64,000 bases of DNA from CAVRQM01 sp963732775 (GTDB lineage: Bacteria > Pseudomonadota > Alphaproteobacteria > Acetobacterales > Acetobacteraceae). The notes under the pieces were generated by a model, which was not told where the DNA came from, did not search any database, and saw nothing but the letters and a program-made list of their open reading frames with translations. How positions within the stretch are numbered: position 1 is the first letter of the stretch; each line of letters opens with the position of its first letter. The DNA lies in assembly GCA_963732775.1 (NCBI GenBank), contig CAVTAR010000001.1:2170001-2234000 (forward strand), written 5' to 3'. Position numbers and translations under genes: made by a program. Shown one piece after another: positions 45,364 through 55,096 of the stretch.

Positions 45364-47112
45364 ATGAAACCTTCTCAACTCAATGAACTGCGTGCCGAGC
45401 TGGCCCGTTCTGGCCTCCATGGGTTCCTGGTCCCGCAGACCGATGAACACCTTGGGGAATACGTGCCGCCGAGCGGCGCCCGGCTCGCCTGGCTCAGCGG
45501 CTTCACGGGCAGCGCCGGTCTGGGCATCGTGCTGCCGGAGGTCGCCTGCCTGTTCGTCGACGGCCGTTATGTGCTTCAGGCCGCCGCCCAGACCGACCCG
45601 GGCGCATGGCAGCGGCGGCACATCACACAGGAACCGCCGGCCGCCTGGCTGGCCGCCATTGCCCCGGCCGGCGCGCGCGTTGGCTACGACCCGCGCCTGA
45701 TGAGCGAGGACGCGCTGGCCGCCTTCGTCGACGCCGGCGTGGCCATGGAATCGGTGGACCACAACCCGATCGACGCGATCTGGCGCGACCGCCCTGCCCC
45801 GCCGCTGCATCCGGCCACGGTTCAGGCGCTGGACCTCGCCGGGCGAAGCGCGGCCGACAAGCGCGCCGAGGTGGCCCGCGAACTGACGCGGCAGAAGCAG
45901 GACGCGGCGGTGCTGACCGACCCGGCCTCGCTCGCCTGGCTGTGCAACCTGCGTGGCTCCGACGTGGCGTTCACCCCGGTGGCACTCGGCTTCGCCATCC
46001 TGAACGCGGATGCGTCGGCGGCGCTGTTCATGGCGCCGGAAAAGCTGTCGCCCGAGGTGCGGGCGTGGCTCGGGAACAGCGTCGCATGGCACGATCGCGC
46101 GGCGCTGCCGGCGGCGCTCGACGCGCTGGCGGGCAAGCGCGTCCGGGTCGATCCGTCCGGGACGCCCGCGTGGTTCGCGCAGCGGCTGCGTGCGGCAGGC
46201 GCCACCGTGGTCGGCGGCATGGACCCGTGCGCCCTGCCGCGGGCGCGCAAGAACAGCACCGAGCAGGCGGGCGCCCGCGAGGCGCACCGGCGCGACGCCG
46301 TGGCGGTGTGCGGCTTCCTGCACTGGCTGGCCGAGGCGCCGCGCGAGGGGCTGAGCGAGATGGCCGCGGCCGCCGCGCTGCTGGCGCTGCGCCAACGCCT
46401 GCCGGATTTCCGCGGCGAGAGCTTCGCGGCGATCTCGGCCGCCGGCGAGCACGGCGCGATCATGCACTATCGCGTCGATGCCGCGTCCAACCGGCCGATC
46501 CGCGCCGACGAGGTGTACCTGATCGATTCCGGCGGCCAGTTCGGCTGCGGCACGACCGACGTCACGCGCTCCATCTGGACCGGCCCGGGCACCCCGCCCG
46601 CGACGCTGCGCGATCGCTACACGCGCGTGCTGAAGGGGCACATCGCCATCGCCACCGCGATCTTCCCCAAGGGCGTGGCCGGGCCCCACCTCGACGCCTT
46701 CGCGCGCCAGGCGCTGTGGCAGGCGCGGCTCGACTTCGACCACGGCACCGGGCACGGCGTCGGCAGCCATCTCGGCGTGCACGAGGGGCCGGCGAGCATC
46801 AGCCGCCTCGCCCGCCCGGTGCCGCTCGAGGCCGGGATGATCCTGTCGGACGAGCCGGGCTTCTACGCCCCCGGCGAGTACGGCATCCGGCTGGAGAACC
46901 TGGTGCTGGTCCAGCCTGACGAGGGCGAGTTCCTGCGCTTCGAGACACTCACCCTAGCTCCGTGGGACCGCGCGCTGATCGAGCCGGCTCTGCTCAGCGA
47001 GGCCGAGCGCGAATGGCTCGATGCCTATCACGCGCGGGTGCTGCGCGAGGTCGGCCCCGCGCTCGACGAGGCGCCGCGCGCCTGGCTCACTGCGGCCTGC
47101 GCCGTGGTGTGA
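45364..47112 (+). CDS. Xaa-Pro aminopeptidase, M24 family (APP1-like)
   Basis: 582 residues, longer than E. coli PepP and of the eukaryote-like three-domain type. Two creatinase-like N-terminal domains (LAWLSGFTGSAGLGIV, LAWLCNLRGSDVAFTPV) precede the pita-bread metal domain: IMHYRVD, VYLIDSGGQFGCGTTDVTRS, FDHGTGHGVGSHLGVHEGP, LSDEPGFY and GIRLENLVLV. These supply the dinuclear metal ligands Asp, Asp, His, Glu and Glu. It removes N-terminal residues before proline in the cytosol. Confidence 0.95.
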   Translation: MKPSQLNELRAELARSGLHGFLVPQTDEHLGEYVPPSGARLAWLSGFTGSAGLGIVLPEVACLFVDGRYVLQAAAQTDPGAWQRRHITQEPPAAWLAAIAPAGARVGYDPRLMSEDALAAFVDAGVAMESVDHNPIDAIWRDRPAPPLHPATVQALDLAGRSAADKRAEVARELTRQKQDAAVLTDPASLAWLCNLRGSDVAFTPVALGFAILNADASAALFMAPEKLSPEVRAWLGNSVAWHDRAALPAALDALAGKRVRVDPSGTPAWFAQRLRAAGATVVGGMDPCALPRARKNSTEQAGAREAHRRDAVAVCGFLHWLAEAPREGLSEMAAAAALLALRQRLPDFRGESFAAISAAGEHGAIMHYRVDAASNRPIRADEVYLIDSGGQFGCGTTDVTRSIWTGPGTPPATLRDRYTRVLKGHIAIATAIFPKGVAGPHLDAFARQALWQARLDFDHGTGHGVGSHLGVHEGPASISRLARPVPLEAGMILSDEPGFYAPGEYGIRLENLVLVQPDEGEFLRFETLTLAPWDRALIEPALLSEAEREWLDAYHARVLREVGPALDEAPRAWLTAACAVV

Positions 47113-47164
47113 CGCAGCCGGACGAGAGGACGAGTGCGCCGGCTCGCCACCGCGCGCAACGACA

Positions 47165-47944
47165 CTATCCGGTTGCCGCGCTTTCCGTGAGGATACTGAA
47201 GCGTCCTGGCTCCGGGATGACGTAGCCAAGCCCGCGCGAGGACAGGATGGTGCGGCCGATCACGCCATGCACGGCGATCTTGCGCCGCAGCTTCAGCACC
47301 AGCTGGTCCACGCTGCGGTCGTCGGCGCGCAGCGGGCGCTTCAGCGCGACGCGGCCCAGCCAGTCGCGCGACACCGAGGCGCCATCGGCATCGAGCAACG
47401 TCTCGATGGCGGCGAACTCCGCCTCGGTGAGGGGCGTGCGCGCGCGGCCCGGACCGACCAGGCAGCGCGAGGCGGAATCCAGCGTCACCTGCGGCGGGCG
47501 GGACGTGGCCGGCGGGTGGCCCGGGCGGGTGAGGCGCCGGTGCACGGCGCGGATGCGCGCAACCAGCTCGCCCAGGATGGGCGGCTTGACCACGTAATCG
47601 TCGGCGCCGATGTCGATACCGGCAATCCGGCTCGCCTCGCTGGCATCGGCGGAGACGACGATCACCCCGCAATCGCCGTCCTGCGCCAGGCGTTCGACCA
47701 GCGAGAGACCGTCGAAATCCGGCAGTCCGAGGTCGACCAGCGCCACGTCCGGCCGGAACCAGGTCTTGCGCGCGAGCGCCGTGCCGCCGTCGGCGACCTG
47801 CTCGACGGCCATGCCGGCGCCGGTCAGCGCGGCCGAGAGCCAGGCCGCGGTCGCCGGGCTGTCCTCCACGATGAGGACCCGCAGCGGCGCGCCCGACGGT
47901 CCCGGCAGGGTCTCGATCTGGTCCAGTTCCGTGTGAGCGTACAT
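47165..47944 (-). CDS. OmpR-family response regulator, orphan
   Basis: 259 residues. Receiver domain: LRVLIVEDSPATAAW, phosphoacceptor in VALVDLGLPDFDG, VVSADAS and DDYVVKPPILGEL. The winged-helix output domain has LTEAEFAAIETLL, SRDWLGRVALKRPLRADDRSVDQLVLKLRRKI and ILSSRGLGYVI. No histidine kinase gene is adjacent: neighbours are the convergent aminopeptidase and ligA. An N-terminal extension of about 20 residues precedes the receiver. Confidence 0.92.
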   Translation of the reverse strand: MYAHTELDQIETLPGPSGAPLRVLIVEDSPATAAWLSAALTGAGMAVEQVADGGTALARKTWFRPDVALVDLGLPDFDGLSLVERLAQDGDCGVIVVSADASEASRIAGIDIGADDYVVKPPILGELVARIRAVHRRLTRPGHPPATSRPPQVTLDSASRCLVGPGRARTPLTEAEFAAIETLLDADGASVSRDWLGRVALKRPLRADDRSVDQLVLKLRRKIAVHGVIGRTILSSRGLGYVIPEPGRFSILTESAATG

Positions 47945-47976
47945 CGCGCCTCCGGCTGCGAATGGAAACTGAACCG

Positions 47977-50067
47977 TTATAGACCGGACTCAATTCCCAC
48001 CGCAAGACCGATCAGCCGACGCCATGCGGTCTCGTCCAGCACGTCGATGCCCAACTCCGCGGCGCGCCGAGCCTTGCTGCCAGCTTCCTCGCCGACCACC
48101 ACGAGGTCGGTCCTGCGGGTGACGGTGTCGGTCACGCGCGCGCCCTGCCGCTCGGCCAGCGCCTTGGCCTCGGGGCGGGTCATGGTCGCCAGCGTGCCGG
48201 TGAACACCATCACCTTGCCGGCGAGTTTACCGCCCTCGCCGTCGGCCGCGCGGGCGCTCTCGATGCTGAGCTCGGCGGCCAGCGCGTCCATGGCGGCGAC
48301 GTTGCGCGGCTCGGCGAAGAACTCCGACAACTCCTCGGCGATGCCGGGCCCGACGCCGAGGATGCCGCCCAGGACCTCGCGCGCTTCCGATCCGATCGTG
48401 ATGGCATCAAGCATATTGGTGCGCCACTCGGCGAAGCTCCCGTAGTGCCGGGCGAGCAGGCGCGCGTTCGCCTCGCCGATGCGGCGGATGCCGAGCGCGT
48501 AGACGAACCGCGCGAGCGGAATGCTTCGCCGCTGCTCGATGGCGCGCACCAGCTTGCGCGCCGAGGCCGGACCCCAGCCATCGCGCGCGGCGATCTCGGG
48601 CTCGCGGGCCGGCAGGCGGAACACGTCGGCGGGTGCGCCGACCAGGCCGGCGTCGAGGAACTCGCGCATGGTGCGATCGCCGAGGCCCTCGATGTCGAAC
48701 GCGCCGCGCGAGGCAAGGTGGACCAGACGCTCCTCCACCTGGGCGCGGCAGGTCAGGCCGCCGGTGCACCGGCGCACCACCTCGCCCGGCGGACGCACCG
48801 CGGCAGAGCCGCATACCGGGCAGTTGATTGGGAATATATACGGTATGGCATCCGACCGACGGCGTTCCGCAACGACACCGAGGATCTGCGGGATCACGTC
48901 GCCGGCCCGCTGCAGCGTTACGGTGTCGCCGACCCGGATGTCGCGGCGGGCGATCTCGTCCTCGTTGTGCAGCGTCGCGCGCGTGACCAGCACGCCGCCG
49001 ACGTTGACCGGCCGCAAGGCCGCGACCGGCGTCAGCGCGCCGGTGCGGCCGACCTGGATCAGCACGTCCTCGAGCACCGTGGTCGCCTGCTCGGCGGGAA
49101 ACTTCCAGGCGATCGCCCAGCGCGGCTCGCGTCCGACGAAGCCGAGCCTCTGCTGCAAGGCGAGGTCGTCGATCTTGTACACCACGCCGTCGATGTCGTA
49201 GGGCAGCTCGGCCCGCAGCCGGGCCAGCTCCGCCTGCGTGGTCTCGGCCTGATCCGCCCCCTGCACGCGGCGGCTCAACGGGTTCACGGCGAAGCCCCAG
49301 TCGCGCAGCCGTTGCAGGAACTGCCAATGCGTGGTGGCCGGGAGGTCGCTCGCCGCGCCCACGGCGTAGGCGAACAGCGACAATTTCCGCGCCGCCGTGA
49401 CCCGCGCATCGAGCTGGCGCAGGCTGCCGGCGGCCGCGTTGCGCGGGTTGGCGAAGGTGCGCTGGCCGGCCGTTTCCTGCGCGGCGTTCAGCGCCAGGAA
49501 GTCGGCCTTGGTCATGAACACCTCGCCACGGAGCTCGATCCGGGCGGGCGCGTCACCCGTAAGGCGGCGAGGCACGGCGGCCATGGTCAGCACGTTGGCG
49601 GTGACGTCCTCGCCTTCGTGGCCATCACCGCGGGTGGCGGCGCCGACGAGCGCGCCCCCGTCATAGGTGAGCGAGATGGACAGCCCATCGATCTTCGGCT
49701 CGGCGACCAGGGCCAGCGGCGCCTCGCGGCCGAGAAACCGGTTCGCTCGCGCCAGGAACTCGGCGAAGTCGGCCGGGCCGAAGGCGTTGCCGAGGGAGAG
49801 CATCGGCACGCCATGGCGGTGCTTGGCAAAGCCGCCGCCAGGAGCGCCGCCGACCCGGTGCGAGGGCGAATCGAGGCGCACGAGGGTGGGAAAGCGCGTC
49901 TCTATCGCGGCGTTGCGGCGCCGTAGCGCGTCGTATTCGGCGTCGGTCGCGAGCGGAGCGTCCTGTTCGTGGTAGGCGCGGTCGAGGGCGGCGATGCGCT
50001 CGGCGAGGGCGGCGAGCTCGACCGCGGCCTGCTCGGCGGTGAGGCGGGTGATTGGGGGCGGTTTCAT
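47977..50067 (-). CDS. ligA: NAD-dependent DNA ligase LigA
   Basis: 696 residues with all LigA domains: Ia (YHEQDAPLATDAEYDALRR), adenylation with the active lysine in AEPKIDGLSISLTYDGG and GEVFMTKADFLALN, OB fold, a zinc finger (CPVCGS...RRCTGGLTC), HhH repeats (GEANARLLARHYGS, GVGPGIAEELSEFF) and a C-terminal BRCT (KVMVFTGTLATMTRPEAKALAERQG). It seals nicks in replication. It overlaps recN by 4 nt. Confidence 0.97.
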   Translation of the reverse strand: MKPPPITRLTAEQAAVELAALAERIAALDRAYHEQDAPLATDAEYDALRRRNAAIETRFPTLVRLDSPSHRVGGAPGGGFAKHRHGVPMLSLGNAFGPADFAEFLARANRFLGREAPLALVAEPKIDGLSISLTYDGGALVGAATRGDGHEGEDVTANVLTMAAVPRRLTGDAPARIELRGEVFMTKADFLALNAAQETAGQRTFANPRNAAAGSLRQLDARVTAARKLSLFAYAVGAASDLPATTHWQFLQRLRDWGFAVNPLSRRVQGADQAETTQAELARLRAELPYDIDGVVYKIDDLALQQRLGFVGREPRWAIAWKFPAEQATTVLEDVLIQVGRTGALTPVAALRPVNVGGVLVTRATLHNEDEIARRDIRVGDTVTLQRAGDVIPQILGVVAERRRSDAIPYIFPINCPVCGSAAVRPPGEVVRRCTGGLTCRAQVEERLVHLASRGAFDIEGLGDRTMREFLDAGLVGAPADVFRLPAREPEIAARDGWGPASARKLVRAIEQRRSIPLARFVYALGIRRIGEANARLLARHYGSFAEWRTNMLDAITIGSEAREVLGGILGVGPGIAEELSEFFAEPRNVAAMDALAAELSIESARAADGEGGKLAGKVMVFTGTLATMTRPEAKALAERQGARVTDTVTRRTDLVVVGEEAGSKARRAAELGIDVLDETAWRRLIGLAVGIESGL

Positions 50068-51737
50068 GCGAGCAGGCTGTCTGCGGCGGCCCGCGCCGCG
50101 TCCGTGACCGTCTCGCCGGCCAGCATCCGGGCGATCTCCTCGCGCCGCGCCGGATTGTCGAGGCGGTCGACGCGGGTTTCCGCCCGACCCCCGGCCGTGC
50201 GCTTCGCAACCCGCAGGTGGCTGGCACCGCGCGCGGCCACCTGTGGGCTGTGCGTCACCAGCAGCACCTGAACGCGCACCGCGAGACGGGCGAGACGTTC
50301 GCCGACGGCCGCCGCGGTCGCGCCGCCGATGCCGGAATCCACCTCGTCGAACACCAGCGTGGAGGCTGGCGAGGCGCCCGCCAGCACCACCTTCAACGCC
50401 AGCATCAGCCGGCTCAGCTCGCCGCCCGAGGCAATGCGGCCGAGGGCGCCAGGCGCCTGGCCCGGGTTGGTCGCGATCAGGAACCGCACCTCGTCGGCGC
50501 CATCTTCATTGCACTCCTCCGGCGCACGGGCGGCAAGGTCGGTCACGAACCGCGCGCGCTCGAGCTTCAGCGGTGGCAGTTCGCGGGCCACCGCGCGGTC
50601 GAGCTTGCCGGCCGCGTCCCGGCGGGCCTCGGTCAGCCGGTCGCACAACGAGACGAACGCGGCGCGCGCCGATCCCGCCGCGGCGGCAAGTTCCTCCACC
50701 AGCGCCTCGCCGGTCTCGATCGCCTCCAGGCGCGCGCGGGTCGTCGCCAGCAGCTGCGGCAGCTCCACCACCGGCACGTCGTGCTTGCGCGCCATGCCCC
50801 GCAGCGCGAACAGGCGCTCCTCGGCCTGCTCCAGCGCGCGCGGGTCGGCCTGCGCCTCGTGCCCGAGGCGGGAGAGCAAGGCCTCGGCCTCCGCCAGCGC
50901 TTCCTCCGCACGCTCCAGGGCGGCAACCGCCTCGGCTTCCAGCGGCGAAGGCGAGGTCAGCCGCTGCAGCGCGCGAGCGGCGGCACGGAGGGCGGCGGCG
51001 GGTCCGGGGTTGCGGCGGTCGCGGCCCTGCGGCGCCAGTTCGCCGAGTGCCGAGGCGATGGTCTCGGCGCGGCGATCGCCCTGCTGCAAGCGCTGGCGCT
51101 CGGCGGCGAGGTGCTCCTCTTCTCCAGGCCCCGGCGCCAGGGCCGACAGTTCGGCGGCGGCGTGGCGGAGGAAATCCTGCTCGCGCATGGCCGCGGCGAT
51201 CCGCTCCCGCGCCTCGCGCAAGGCCTCGGCCCGGGTGCGGAAATGCCGCCAGGCCCGGCCCACGTCGGCGCGCAGGGCGGACGGCACGCCGAACTGGTCG
51301 AGCAGTGCGCGGTGTCCCGCGGGATCCGCGAGGCCCATCTGGTCGTGCTGCCCCTGCACCTCCACCAGCAGCGCGCCCAGGCGGCGCAGCAGGGCGGCAC
51401 CCACCGGCGCGTCGTTGACGAAGGCGCGCGAGCGGCCGTCGCGGCCCAGCACGCGGCGGAGCACCAGGTCATCCTCGGCCTCGATGCCGTGCTCGGCGAG
51501 TGCGGCGCGCACCGGATGGTCGGGCGGCGGAGCGAACACGGCGGCCACCACCGCCTGCTCGGCGCCGGCGCGCACCAGGCCCTGCTCGGCGCGGGCACCG
51601 AGCGCCAGCCCGAGCCCGTCGAGGAGAATGGACTTGCCCGCTCCGGTCTCGCCGGTGAGCACGGTCAGGCCGGGCGCGAAGTCCAGCGCCATGCGCTCGA
51701 TCAGGACCACGTCCTGCAGGGTGAGGCTGGTGAGCAT
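50064..51737 (-). CDS. recN: DNA repair protein RecN
   Basis: 557 residues. SMC-like ATPase with Walker A in LTGETGAGKSILLDGL at the N-terminus, a long coiled-coil middle rich in Ala, Glu and Arg, the signature RIASGGELSRLMLALKVVL and Walker B LVFDEVDSGIGGATAAAVGERL. It holds broken DNA ends together in recombination repair. The order bamD-recN-ligA downstream of lpxC is the common alphaproteobacterial arrangement. Confidence 0.97.
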   Translation of the reverse strand: MLTSLTLQDVVLIERMALDFAPGLTVLTGETGAGKSILLDGLGLALGARAEQGLVRAGAEQAVVAAVFAPPPDHPVRAALAEHGIEAEDDLVLRRVLGRDGRSRAFVNDAPVGAALLRRLGALLVEVQGQHDQMGLADPAGHRALLDQFGVPSALRADVGRAWRHFRTRAEALREARERIAAAMREQDFLRHAAAELSALAPGPGEEEHLAAERQRLQQGDRRAETIASALGELAPQGRDRRNPGPAAALRAAARALQRLTSPSPLEAEAVAALERAEEALAEAEALLSRLGHEAQADPRALEQAEERLFALRGMARKHDVPVVELPQLLATTRARLEAIETGEALVEELAAAAGSARAAFVSLCDRLTEARRDAAGKLDRAVARELPPLKLERARFVTDLAARAPEECNEDGADEVRFLIATNPGQAPGALGRIASGGELSRLMLALKVVLAGASPASTLVFDEVDSGIGGATAAAVGERLARLAVRVQVLLVTHSPQVAARGASHLRVAKRTAGGRAETRVDRLDNPARREEIARMLAGETVTDAARAAADSLLA

Positions 51738-51808
51738 CGGGGCGGCCTCTCCCAGGAATGGGCCCAGGGATTGCCCAGGATATGGGGCCTAGGGGTGCAG
51801 TCGCCCGG

Positions 51809-52693
51809 TCAGAACAGGTTGCCGAAGGTGCGGTCCAGGAAGCCCGGACGGCCGTTCACGTCCGCGCCGTGGACCGGCGTGCCCTTCACGTCGCCATCGG
51901 CCAGGAGCTGGTTGTAGCTGTCCTCGTACCATGGGCTGCCGGGATAGTTGTGACCGAGCACGGCCGCGGTACGGCGCGCCTGATCGGGCAGGCCGAGCAC
52001 GAGGTAGATCTCGGTCAGCCGGTGCAACGCCTCGGGCACGTGATTGGTCGTCTGGTAGTTGTCGACCACGTTCTGGAACCGGTTGATCGCGGCCGTGTAC
52101 AAGTGCTGATCCTGATACCAGCGGCCGATCGACATCTCCTTGCCCGCGAGGTGGTCGCGCGCCAGGTCGATCTTCAGTTTCGCGTCGCGGCCATAGGCGC
52201 TGTCCGGGAAGCGGTTCACCACTTCCTGCAAGGCGGTCATCGCCTCGGACGTGCCTTTCTGGTCACGCGACACGTCGGCGATCTGCTCGTAGAAGCACAG
52301 CGAACGCAAGTAGTAGGCGTAGGCGATGTCGTGGTGCGACGGGTGGAGTTGAATGAAGCGGTCAAGCGTACCGATCGAATCCGTATAGTGCTCCTGGAGA
52401 TATTGCGTGTAGCCCTGCATGAGCTGCGCGTTCACCGCCCAGGTGGAATATGGGTAGTATTGCTCGACCATGTCGAACTGCTCGACCGCCAGGTCGTAGC
52501 GCTTGCCATTCAGGGCGTCGACACCTCTGTTGTACATCTCCTCGACCGGAACCGTGGTCGGATCCTCCTTCACCGCGAGGTCCTGCGGCCGGCCGCTCCA
52601 CGGCGAGATGCTGTCGAGGAACGAGCAGCCGCCCAGGCCCATCGCCATGCAGGCGACGAGGACGAGGCGGAGGGACCGATGGCGAGGGGTCAT
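51809..52693 (-). CDS. bamD: Outer-membrane assembly lipoprotein BamD
   Basis: 294 residues from ATG 52693. Signal peptide MTPRHRSLRLVLVACMAMGLGGC ends with a lipobox and acylated Cys followed by SFLDSISPW. TPR repeats follow: VEEMYNRGVDALNGKRYDLAVEQFDMVEQYYPYS, AQLMQGYTQYLQEHYTDSIGTLDRFIQLHPSH and AAINRFQNVVDNYQ. BamD binds BamA in the outer-membrane beta-barrel insertion complex. A start at 52726 is possible but would precede the signal peptide. Confidence 0.95.
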   Translation of the reverse strand: MTPRHRSLRLVLVACMAMGLGGCSFLDSISPWSGRPQDLAVKEDPTTVPVEEMYNRGVDALNGKRYDLAVEQFDMVEQYYPYSTWAVNAQLMQGYTQYLQEHYTDSIGTLDRFIQLHPSHHDIAYAYYLRSLCFYEQIADVSRDQKGTSEAMTALQEVVNRFPDSAYGRDAKLKIDLARDHLAGKEMSIGRWYQDQHLYTAAINRFQNVVDNYQTTNHVPEALHRLTEIYLVLGLPDQARRTAAVLGHNYPGSPWYEDSYNQLLADGDVKGTPVHGADVNGRPGFLDRTFGNLF

Positions 52694-52769
52694 GATAGGT
52701 TGGCGGGGGTGCACGAACTCGACCATAGCACACCGCTACCCGAAGCGAATGCCCGGTGCGGGCGGCGGA

Positions 52770-53774
52770 TCAGGCGGCGCGCATCCGCGCGGCGTGCCGC
52801 TCCGGCATCGGCGGCACGAACGCCTCGGGCACGAGCCGCTCCTGCCGCAGGTGACCGGGCAACGGCACGGCGCGCCAGTTCGCGGCGTCGGCGAAGAAGG
52901 CGCGCAGGAGGCGGTTGTTCAGCGCGTGTCCGCTGCACCGGCCGACGAAGCGGCCGTAAATCGGCGCACCGGCCAGCGCCAGGTCGCCCACCACGTCGAG
53001 CGCCTTGTGGCGCACGAACTCGTCCGGCATGCGCAGGCCGCCGCGGTTGAGCAGGCGTGGGCCGTCGACCACGACGGCATTCTCCAGGCTGCCGCCCCGC
53101 GCGAGTCCGGCGGCCCGCAGCGCCTCGATGTCCTCCAGCAAGGTGAATGTCCGGGCACGCGACAATTCGTTGCGGAACGCCTCGGTCGACAGCCCGATGC
53201 GGATCGACTGCCGGCCGATCGCGGCTGCCGGGAAGTCGATCGCCATCTCGATGTCGAGCGTAGGGATGGCACCCGGCCCGAACGGCAGCAGCGCCACGCT
53301 GGCCTCGCCCTGGTCGATCCGCACCGGGCGCAGCACCTCGATCGCTTCGAGCGGCGCGTCCTGCGCCACCGTCCCGGCACAATCGATGAGGAACACGAAA
53401 CTCGCCGCCGAGCCGTCGAGGATTGGCACTTCGGGCCCGTTGATTGCGACCACCGCGTTGCTGATCCCGGCCGCGCTGAGCGCCGCCAGCACGTGCTCCA
53501 CGGTGCCGACCCGCAGGCTCGGGTCACCCGGGTGCGCCAGCACGGTGCAGAGTCGCGTTTCGACCACGTTCTCGCAGCGCGCCTCGATGTCGGGCGCGCC
53601 TGGCCGGTCGAGACGGCGGAACACGATCCCAGCGTCGGCAGGCGCCGGCATCAGCGACAGACGCACCTTGCTGCCCGAGTGCAGGCCAACGCCGACGCAG
53701 CCAAGGGCGCTCCGCAGCGTGCGCTGTCCGCCATTCTGACGCGGCGACGAGCCGATCTGCTGAAGCCCGTCCAT
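52770..53774 (-). CDS. lpxC: UDP-3-O-acyl-N-acetylglucosamine deacetylase
   Basis: 334 residues. Motifs: GVGLHSGSKVRLSLMPAPADAGIVFRR split across the start, zinc His in VGTVEHVLAALSAAG, ISNAVVAINGPEVPILDGSA, and the FVRHKALDVVGDLALAG segment with the second His and the Asp. The conserved C-terminal His is in CSGHALNN. It catalyses the committed step of lipid A synthesis. The C-terminal tail (about 35 residues) is longer than in E. coli. No ftsZ gene precedes it. Confidence 0.97.
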   Translation of the reverse strand: MDGLQQIGSSPRQNGGQRTLRSALGCVGVGLHSGSKVRLSLMPAPADAGIVFRRLDRPGAPDIEARCENVVETRLCTVLAHPGDPSLRVGTVEHVLAALSAAGISNAVVAINGPEVPILDGSAASFVFLIDCAGTVAQDAPLEAIEVLRPVRIDQGEASVALLPFGPGAIPTLDIEMAIDFPAAAIGRQSIRIGLSTEAFRNELSRARTFTLLEDIEALRAAGLARGGSLENAVVVDGPRLLNRGGLRMPDEFVRHKALDVVGDLALAGAPIYGRFVGRCSGHALNNRLLRAFFADAANWRAVPLPGHLRQERLVPEAFVPPMPERHAARMRAA

Positions 53775-54045
53775 CCTCGAACTCCCGTCATTGATCGGCG
53801 AGCGTGCGGCACGCCAACGATGCTCAACGTAGGCGGGGTAGCAGCATGGGGCGAGTCAACCTTTATTGCCGAATGTTTCCACGTAACTCGCTGTAACTGC
53901 TAGGTCTCGCATCGCAGCATACCTGCGTGGTCGTGGCGCGCCAAGCCTCAGCCGCACCGTTTGCGACGACGGGCGACGTCCCGACCCTCACCATGGCTTA
54001 AGGTCTGTCTCATAAAATGGGACGTGACACGATTTGTGAGATGAC

Positions 54046-54966
54046 ATGACCCGCCGGTCCTGCCTCAGTCTCCCCTCGGCCGCCGTCGCGGATGGCGGCC
54101 TGCGGGAATGCTGCGAGTTGCGTCCTGATGGCCGCACCGAGGCGGCCGCACGGCGACGGCTGCGCAGGGAACTCGAGGCGGCGACGGTGGCGCAGGATTT
54201 CGTGCTGTACTACCAGCAGCGGCTCTGCCTGGACTCGGGCCGGGCCACCGGGGCGGAGGCGCTGCTGCGCTGGCCGCACCGCAAGCGCGGGCTGATCCCG
54301 CCCGGAGCCTTCGTCCCCGCGGCCGAGCAGGGAGGACAGATCACCCGCATCGGCGGCTGGGCGCTCGAGGCGGCCTGCATCGAGGCCGTCGGATGGGGCG
54401 ACGAAATCGTCTCGGTCAACGTGTCGCCGCGGCAGCTCGCCGACGGCGTCCTGCTCAGCCAGGTCGCCCGCGCGCTGGAGGTGTCGGGGCTGCAGCCCGA
54501 GCGGCTCGAACTGGAGCTGACCGAGACGATGCTGGTTGAGATCGGCACCGACACGCTGCTCACGCTGTCGGCGATCCGCGACATCGGCGTCGGTCTGGCA
54601 CTCGACGATTTCGGTACCGGGCATGCGAGCCTGTCGGTGCTGAAGCGGCTGCCGCTCACGGTGATGAAGCTCGACCGGTCGCTGGTCCGCGACCTGCCGA
54701 CGGATCGCGACGACGCGGCGATCGTGCGCGCGGTGCTCGACACCGGACACGCACTCGGCTTGACCGTCGTGGCCGAGGGGATCGAGACGGAAGCGCAACG
54801 AAGCTTCCTGGTCGCCAGCGGCTGCGACGAGGGTCAGGGCTACCTATTCGGTCCACCGGTCCCGGCCGAGCGGCTCGCCTCGCGCGTGCGGCGCGGCAAC
54901 GGCGCGGGCTTACCCGGCGAGGCCGGCAAGCCTCGTCAGTCGCGGGCGATGCATCCGACCGCGTAA
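54046..54966 (+). CDS. Stand-alone EAL-domain c-di-GMP phosphodiesterase
   Basis: 306 residues. After about 40 variable residues, the EAL barrel begins with LRRELEAATVAQDFVLYYQQ. The catalytic motifs are all present: GAEALLRWPH, VSVNVSPRQL, LELTETML, LALDDFGTGHASL, VMKLDRSLVRDL, VVAEGIET and GQGYLFGPP. It should hydrolyse c-di-GMP to pGpG. No sensor or GGDEF domain is attached, so control must come from expression or partners. It is 271 nt from lpxC on the other strand. Confidence 0.93.
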   Translation: MTRRSCLSLPSAAVADGGLRECCELRPDGRTEAAARRRLRRELEAATVAQDFVLYYQQRLCLDSGRATGAEALLRWPHRKRGLIPPGAFVPAAEQGGQITRIGGWALEAACIEAVGWGDEIVSVNVSPRQLADGVLLSQVARALEVSGLQPERLELELTETMLVEIGTDTLLTLSAIRDIGVGLALDDFGTGHASLSVLKRLPLTVMKLDRSLVRDLPTDRDDAAIVRAVLDTGHALGLTVVAEGIETEAQRSFLVASGCDEGQGYLFGPPVPAERLASRVRRGNGAGLPGEAGKPRQSRAMHPTA

Positions 54967-55038
54967 GCCGCACGTTAACAAAATGAGGTGATGATAGCGC
55001 AAGTGATCGCCAGGGCCGTGAGATTCGTGCCATCGTGC

Positions 55039-55067
55039 TTGACAAGGCTTTCCGGGCGAAATCTAAA
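55039..55067 (+). promoter_or_regulatory. Sigma-70-type promoter upstream of the RTX-like gene
   Basis: A perfect TTGACA (55039-55044) is followed by 17 nt and TCTAAA (55062-55067), four matches to TATAAT. It lies 30 nt before the ATG at 55097, in an AT-richer leader with AGGAGA as ribosome site. Such a consensus -35 is rare in this GC-rich window. Confidence 0.65.
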
Positions 55068-55096
55068 CTCGTTTGCGATACTAGGAGAGATGAAAG

